Below are positions 5,326-5,525 of a stretch of 5,525 bases of DNA, piece by piece. The notes under the pieces were generated by a model. That model was not told the origin of the DNA. It saw only the letters and a list, made by a program, of their open reading frames with translations, and made no database searches. Within the stretch, counting starts at the first letter, position 1. Every line of letters begins with the position of its first letter. This DNA comes from Desulfobacteraceae bacterium. GTDB lineage: Bacteria > Desulfobacterota > Desulfobacteria > Desulfobacterales > UBA11574. The stretch covers positions 1 to 5,525 of the forward strand of contig JABMQM010000082.1 in assembly GCA_013203195.1 (NCBI GenBank), in the 5' to 3' direction. The position numbers and the translations under genes were made by a program.

Positions 5326-5525
5326 TTGAGAGATCGGGTAGTTTTCGCTGTAAGACCGCTCAATCGATAATCATATTTTAAAGCGTGTGAACTCGTATAT
5401 AAAGGCTCGTAAAAAAGAACAGAATTTATTGTTATAATATTAAGTGGTTAGATAAACGGCGGGTGATCTCTTGCGATGATAGATTTTGGCAATACGTCTG
5501 TTCTTTCTAACGATCCTTAATACAC

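Larger units (their letters stand above)
5241..5525. other. Intergenic region after nrdD, no gene recognised
   Basis: No reading frame here has a ribosome site and a credible protein; the longest ATG frame near the end (from 5476) has only about 14 codons. Besides the stem-loop and direct repeat listed separately, there is a perfect TATAAT at 5433-5438 without a matching -35. It might be a promoter for a gene beyond the window, or chance in AT-rich DNA. AGAGATC (5329-5335) and GATCTCT (5465-5471) are complementary but distant. Confidence 0.5.

Overview
The window looks like chromosomal DNA from an anaerobic Desulfobacterota (deltaproteobacterial) organism, probably close to the sulfate-reducing Desulfobacterales. 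This is inferred from the gene set: a coenzyme B12 acyl-CoA mutase of IcmF type, an oxygen-sensitive class III ribonucleotide reductase (NrdD), a ChaN-type lipoprotein, a NudL-like NUDIX hydrolase, and long hairpin-rich intergenic DNA. No taxonomic marker is present, so the placement is tentative. I see no CRISPR array, tRNA, rRNA, transposase or phage gene.

Layout. Positions 2-574 (+) hold the last 190 residues of an IcmF-like mutase whose start lies outside the window. Positions 575-927 contain no credible gene but two structured segments: a 142-bp multi-helix element (606-747) and a leader (815-911) with two mutually exclusive pairings. A NUDIX hydrolase resembling CoA diphosphatases follows at 928-1530 (+). 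An 85-residue two-helix membrane protein of unknown function faces it (1534-1791, -), with only 3 bp between the two stop codons. A divergent spacer (1792-1928) with a possible promoter and short repeats leads to a ChaN/DUF399-type lipoprotein at 1929-2861 (+). The 273-bp region 2862-3134 is the control region of nrdD: two NrdR-like boxes 31 bp apart, a promoter placed between and beside them, a leader with an 11-bp hairpin, and a strong ribosome binding site that selects a GTG at 3135. nrdD runs 3135-5240 (+). The last 285 bp (5241-5525) hold a hairpin, an 11-bp direct repeat and a lone TATAAT, but no gene. The nrdG activase often found next to nrdD is therefore not within this distance.

The genes do not form one operon: nearly every gene has its own spacer and apparent signals. 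The best-supported regulatory inference is that nrdD is controlled by NrdR. The least explained parts are the folded element after icmF and the attenuator-like leader before the NUDIX gene.
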